From assembly GCA_013398955.1 (NCBI GenBank), contig VWPU01011633.1, positions 124,001 to 188,000 of the forward strand: a stretch of DNA of 64,000 nt. Direction: 5' to 3'. The notes under the pieces were generated by a model. That model searched no databases and had not been told where the DNA came from. It saw nothing but the letters and a program-made list of their open reading frames with translations. Made by a program: the position numbers and the translations under genes. This stretch comes from Callaeas wilsoni. Lineage: Eukaryota; Chordata; Aves; Passeriformes; Callaeidae. Shown one piece after another: positions 58,900 to 64,000 of the stretch (the first letter of the stretch is position 1; every line of letters begins with the position of its first letter).

Positions 58900-59700
58900 C
58901 TCCCTGTTTAATGCTGGTTCTTGGGTCTTAAACAGCCCTCCACTGCTTTTATTATACCATTAATTGCACTTAATGCAGCTGCATTTCTAGTACGCTTGGC
59001 TAAGCTCTGAAAATTAAGTAGAGGGTACTTTGTTATAAAATGCACTGTAATGAGCTCTGGTGGGACAGGGTCTGTTAAGTTTGAAATTACCTCAGGCCAT
59101 TTCCAAAGGTCTTCTTAAAACATTTCACATCTATAAAAGTTTGCAAGTAGATAAATAGCCAAAGGTAGGGTTGAGAAGAAAAAAACTACAGCCCTGAAAT
59201 ATGCACTGGATGAAATATGAATGTTTTTAATACCAAATTGTTAAATTTATTTTAAACATTTATTATCTCAAGTAATTTGTTAGACAGAAAGTTTTCAAGC
59301 TGACAGCGTGTAAATTTTAGGTGTTTGGTTTACACAGTCGGTTTTATGCATACTCTTCTTACTTTTGGTTTCTTAATCCAGACCATGCATTCATGAAACT
59401 GGAATAAATTTAGGACTCCCTCTGGGTTTACATAAATTGGTTCAAGAAGGGGTCACACCTCTCAGTACAAAAACTGTTTAAGGACTGCTGCAACTATTAG
59501 CCAATTAGCTTAATGTTACAACTAACATCCTGTACTGAGTACTGATCTCTGCTATCTGCCTAAATAAATGACTAATACGCCTTCAATTCCCTCAGTGTTC
59601 TTCAGCTGTATGACTGCTGTAATGCTTTGTGGCTAATAAAATTTGAGATTGACTAATTTATTGGGTAGCTTTACCAAAACATCCAAGTAATCCTTTATAA
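58900..59700. promoter_or_regulatory. candidate conserved non-coding block
   Basis: Two stretches (58915-59110 and 59440-59700) show balanced composition, no repeats, and clustered motifs: ACCATTAATTGCACTTAATGCAGCTGC, AGCCAATTAGCTTAATG, AAATGACTAATACG and GGCTAATAAAATTTGAG. A CAGCTG E-box lies among homeodomain cores. Conservation is inferred. Confidence 0.3.
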
Positions 59701-60330
59701 ACTCATTAGAAACGGGTCCAAAATGAATTCTCTGAGGACTAAGTGGAGAAGTCTCCCTGGGATCAGCTTCACTGAGCTTTAGATACATTGGCACAAATCA
59801 TGTGGAGGATCTTCTGTGGTTTTAGTGCAGCAATTTATCTACGTTTTGTAGCTAAACTTTAAGCATGAAGTAATTAGAGGTCCCCAAGCTTGAAATTCAT
59901 ACACCTCGGGTTTTTTATTCCTTAAACTGACTCTGTAGAAGCCTGGCAAACTAAGTATGTGATGAATGTGAGTTGTATCTTTAAGCTCTATACCAAACTT
60001 CCAGGTAGGGTAAAAACTGTTTCCTTTTGTTTTGAGAGGTTTTGAACGTAGAATTGGGTAGGAAGTCTGTCTCTTCCTGGGGGTCATTCTGCGTCCTATT
60101 GTGTTGTGCAGAAATATTCACTAGTCAATAGTCAAGTACACTGTGGCCATTAAGTACTGCACCTGTTGTCCAGATGGGCTAACAATAAACATGACACAGT
60201 CAATCATGCTTGCAGAATAGGGTGGACAGAAGGCTTTGGGGGATGTTTCCAAGGTCTTCCTCCATTTATGTAGACCTTTACATCTATACTATTATGTGGT
60301 TGGGCGTATCTGAGTTAGTGCATTTTAATT

Positions 60331-60358
60331 TTGGAATCACTCTGGGAAGTGATTCCAA
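60331..60358. repeat. perfect 11-bp hairpin
   Basis: TTGGAATCACT, loop CTGGGA, AGTGATTCCAA. The stem does not extend beyond these bases. Confidence 0.9.
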
Positions 60359-61496
60359 GGGATTCCGTGGAGTTCTGTGTTTCTTTTAAGTTTTAAACTG
60401 ACATGGCAGCTCTCATTTTATTAACTAAGAGGATTATTATTTGATAAAGAATGGAACAAGAAATTTTTGCATGTTAGGAAACATTAAATACCATCAATAT
60501 TGTTCTAACTTTAAATGCAAATAAAGCTTATTCTCTCCACTAAACTTCATCTATAACAGGATATTTTTAGAACTATGAATCATTTATTAGTTTTGGTAAT
60601 TTTATATTATGACAAGTTATTGAACACACAATTATTTGCAGTACTGCAATATGAAACATAGAATCAAAACTCACTTTCATTGAATAGCTCCTTTATAAAA
60701 GGGTTTGGGAGCAAAAGTACTTCAAATGTCAGAAAAGCCCATATCGCATTTCTTTTCTAAGAACATCTTTTATTGGATAACCAATTCAGAGAAAGGAAAG
60801 ATTTAGAGATTTTACTTGAACTTGAATAACCACCTACCCTGCACACTATTTAAAATATACTCCTTTTTTTGCTTCAGTATTTGAAATATTTGGGTTAGTT
60901 TACCAACATGCTTAAATTTAAAATGAAACAGTATTTTTTTGGATTGAGGTAGGACATACTGTGGGCATTGTTAAAGATACATTTCAGTCACAGTTTTTAG
61001 AATAGTTTTTAAATATTTATTTACTTTTTGGAAGTGAGTGATTAGAGAAAATGTACTGTATTAAGTCATTTCCAATGGTCCTCTTATGTTTCATACTTAA
61101 AACTCATAAAGCTAAATAATTTTAATTCAGGATACTGAAGGACAATATTCAGAAGCAATAAATCAGTTTAAATATTTTCAGGAGTTGCCAAAAAGGCTTG
61201 ATGCCAGACAATAGTTTTTGTAAGTTTAATGCAGTATGATATTAACTGGGAGTATCATACACGAGCTGGCATGAAATGAGTAAGAAAGTAGTTTCAAACT
61301 GGATAGTTAACAGATGCAAAACTGTATGATTAGCAAGTGCTGGTGTTTGGTCTCTTGTCTGTTGATAATTACAGGCAAGAATTTCCAAATTAAGCATATT
61401 GCCTCTGCAGCATTGCTTGAAGTGGTGCTCTGATGCCACTTCCCATCATTCATGTGATTCCAAAGGAAGAAATAAGCATAAATACTGATGAATGGG

Positions 61497-62471
61497 ACCA
61501 TGTGAACCTCATGAAGTTCAGCAAAGCCAAACGCAAGGTCCTGCACCTGGGCTACTAAAATTCCCAATGTAAGTACATACTCGAGGAATGGATTGAAAAC
61601 TGCCCTGCGAAGGCCTTGGGGATACTGGTGGATGAAAAGTTTGGTGTAAATCGTCAATGTGCACTTGCAGCCCAGAAAGCCAGTCATGTCATGGGCTGCA
61701 TCAAAAAGAGCATGGCGAGCAGATCAAGAGGTTATTTTCCTACTCTGTTCTGGCTCTCATGAAACCCCACCTGGAGTATTGCATCCAGCTCTGTCTTTTT
61801 TGTCCCCAGCACAAAAAAGGCATTGACCTGTTAGAGTGGGTCCAGAGGAGGGCCATGAAAATTATCTGAGGGCTGGAACACTTCTCCTGTGAAAAAAAGG
61901 CTGACAAATTTGAGGTGGCTTAGCCTGAAGAAAAAAAAGCTCTGGGAGACATTATTGCAGCCTTTCAATAAAGGGAGTTTATAAAAAAGATGGGAAGATT
62001 TTTTTTACCAGGGCCTGTAGTGACAGGATTGTCATAGAATAAGTTTGATTAACTGTATTCTTCTCTCTGAATAGTCTCAGTTAGCATTAGTAGCGCTAAG
62101 CTCAAGCTGTAACCTGAGAACTAATAAAAAAGGAACTGGAAACCTTTACTTGGACTTTTTGTGGGATCCTGCGGTGGAGCCTGTTATATTGCAAGGGTGC
62201 ATAAATCCATAACGGGACAAGGGGCAATGGTTTTAAACTGGAAGAGGGTAAATTTAGATTGGACATAAGGAATAAAACTTTTATGTAGAGGGTTGTGAGA
62301 CAACAGGCTAGGCAAAGAAGTTGTGGAAGTGTTCAAAGTTGGACAGGGCTTTGAGCAACCTGACCTAGTGAAGGGTGGTCCTGCCCATAGCACATCTTGC
62401 CCGTAACAGGGGATTTGAACTAAATTATCTTTGATGGTCCATTCCAACCCCAAACATTCTATGATTCTATG
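61497..62471 (+). mobile_element. CR1 LINE 3' portion, decayed and interrupted
   Basis: Begins with an NLMKFSKAKRKVLHLG-coding stretch near 61503, the CR1 reverse-transcriptase C-terminal motif. It continues through a LMKPHLEYCIQLC and KGIDLLEWVQRRAMKII segment (61741-61866) and ends in GATGGTCCATTCCAACCCCAAACATTCTATGATTCTATGG at about 62471. Frameshifts and stops occur (for example the TGA at 61867-61869). From 62029 to 62211 unrelated sequence interrupts the element. It is older than the minus-strand CR1 at 40.6 kb, judged by the broken frame. Confidence 0.9.
62029..62211. mobile_element. 183-bp insertion inside the CR1
   Basis: The CR1 text runs GGCCTGTAGTGACAGGA, breaks, and resumes as GGGACAAGGGGCAATGGTTTTAAACTGG, where the usual element reads GTGACAGGACAAGGGGCAATGG without a gap. 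The insert is bracketed by ACAGGA (62023-62028) and ACGGGA (62212-62217), which could be a 6-bp target duplication with one change. It contains AATAAAAAAGGAAC near 62121 and GGGATCCTGCGGTGGAGCC near 62163. I do not recognise its family; a small LTR fragment or SINE is possible. Confidence 0.5.
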
Positions 62472-64000
62472 GAAAAACTGGTGGATGGTTTTGTCCACAA
62501 GCTAGTGTTATGCCTGGTTTGTGGATTCAGTATCACACTGTGAAGAGAGCTGGAACTCATAAATGACATTTTGACATAAGAGTGTAATGTTTGGACATCA
62601 TAAAAACATCTGGTTCTATTTTCTGATTGATAAAAGTTAATTATTGTGGACTTTCTGGAAATTTTGTCTGGTGTTTACCAATGAACAAAAATACACTCCT
62701 ATATTGAGTTCAAACTGTAATTATTGTCAACATGAGACACTAAAATATAGTAACCAAAATAAAAAAATTGGTGGGAGATATTATATTTTCATTAATTGTT
62801 ATACATTCCCGGCATTAATAATATGGATTCTAAGGAAATATTCTAAGGAAATAGAATTTAAAACTCATATTGTGAATTGTATTGTGACACTTAATTGCTG
62901 TTCTTTGATGATGCATGGAGTAGTATAAATTCACTTTCCTTTCTAGTAAGCACTATTTGAGGAAGAGTTTAAATATATCACTTTCCCCAGTGCAGAGAAA
63001 TTATTATTTTTTAGGTGATTAACCTAAAGATAAGGGTAGGTTGCAACACTTTGGAGCTCCAGTATCATTAACAAACAGGCAAGAGGTTTCCTCCCCTTTG
63101 ATGATAAGTTCTTGAATCTTCATTGGAATGAATAGTAGCTTCTCTGGGCTATGATTTTAACTTTGATTTTTTTTTTAATTCCCTCCCAGATGGGGCTTTT
63201 TGGAATAGCATCCAAGGTTTTTGGAATGGGAGTGTATGTTTAGTGAGTAAATTTAAATTGTTTGGCTATTTCAACGTAGTAAGTATCAGCTTCAGTATTT
63301 TCATTCGCAGTTACGTTGCCTTCTGGAGCTTCAAGATGCCTGAGAAAGGGATCCATTTCACCTCCCACAACACAGCTTTGGGTCCTCTGATCATAGTGAA
63401 CTTCTTTCTCATAAGAAATGTATGTGGTTGAAAGTGCCAATTCAAGTAAGCTGGTGTGAAACAGGAAAATTAAGGGAGGAAAAAAGAAAAGTGTGAAAAG
63501 AAAAGATGAGTTGAGGTAAAAGTGGAAAATGTGAGATGGGAAAAGCATGTGCTCAGACCTTTCCAGGATGTTTTTGTATAAGGGGTTTTTGGTCATTAAC
63601 TATTAACAAGTTAATTAGGGATTAACTAAAAAATCTTCTTTAGACACAATATGTTTACACAGCAGCATAAGCTAGTTTAGGGACTGGAAGCAGCCCAGCT
63701 GTGGTAAAACAGAGATGAAAAAGTTACTTTATCTTTCTTCTTGGAAAAGTTTCATAGCCTTTTTAGCACAGCTAGACCTTATCAGTGGCCACATTAACCC
63801 ATTTACAGCTAGCTCACATTTGCCTTCATTGTGACTATAAAGACATACCCTTAGCTCAGCTCAAAGTATTATGTGCCAGTAGGTCAAAAAAATGTTTGAA
63901 TCTGACAAAACAAATAGATTGTGTTGTGTATGGAACCAGAGCAGTTGAGTCCCTGTTGCCTGGTTAGCTCTGGTTAGAGATAATCAACTGGTCATAATAA
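62472..64000. other. non-coding sequence
   Basis: No gene was recognised. The longest frame (63240-63596, minus, 118 codons) is overlapped on the plus strand by 63243-63431. It has no recognisable domain and a composition typical of chance AT-rich translation. Confidence 0.55.

Noticed and set aside
63240..63596. 118-codon minus-strand open frame
   Set aside because: Hydrophobic, low-complexity start, no recognisable family, and overlapped by a plus-strand frame.
1..64000. tRNA, rRNA or CRISPR array
   Set aside because: No cloverleaf with conserved B-box text, no rRNA-like stretch, and no regularly spaced direct repeats with unique spacers were seen.

Overview
This is vertebrate nuclear DNA, almost certainly from a bird. 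It contains CR1 LINE remnants of avian type, including one with the characteristic ATTCTATGATTCTATG-like 3' end. It also has a solo LTR beginning TGTCCTGGTT and ending ACCACCACA, a form I associate with passerine endogenous retroviruses, plus several old MIR-like SINEs. The DNA is AT-rich by inspection, with stop codons in every frame. I see no prokaryotic operon, tRNA, rRNA, CRISPR array or convincing multi-exon protein gene. The window reads as a gene desert or the inside of a very long intron.

Layout. 1-1040 is plain sequence, followed by a possible conserved non-coding block near 1085-1385. 1943-2626 is a large inverted repeat whose two ~180-bp arms flank a 318-bp loop. 2660-6330 is mostly plain and ends in an A16 tract. 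6690-7010 is an old CR1-like fragment. 7450-20550 is plain AT-rich sequence with simple repeats and one perfect 30-bp palindrome. 20550-22284 holds a MIR, a CR1 tail and the solo LTR with its 5-bp target duplication. 22285-29000 is non-coding and includes the two copies of an unnamed ~120-bp repeat and regulatory-looking blocks at 27400-28800. 29525-29890 is a small GC-rich patch. 30000-40600 is again mostly plain, with regulatory-looking blocks near 32395 and 39240 and a short protein-like ORF at 37428-37619. 40605-41130 is a clear CR1 3' end on the minus strand. 41200-61490 has MIR-like elements, AT and T/G simple repeats, several exact hairpins, a CpG-rich patch (50985-51445) and a possible conserved block (58900-59700). 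61497-62471 is a second CR1, plus strand, interrupted by a 183-bp insertion.

No set of genes works together here. The readable content is transposon history: ancient MIR/CR1, later CR1 and a retroviral LTR. Around it are stretches that look like developmental enhancers, rich in homeodomain and SOX-type core sites. Calling these conserved is inference, because no alignment could be run. Candidates most worth a second look are the 1943-2626 inverted repeat, the unexplained 37428-37619 ORF, the insertion inside the 61.5-kb CR1 and the overlapping twin hairpins at 50351-50392. I found nothing that justifies claiming a new biological system.
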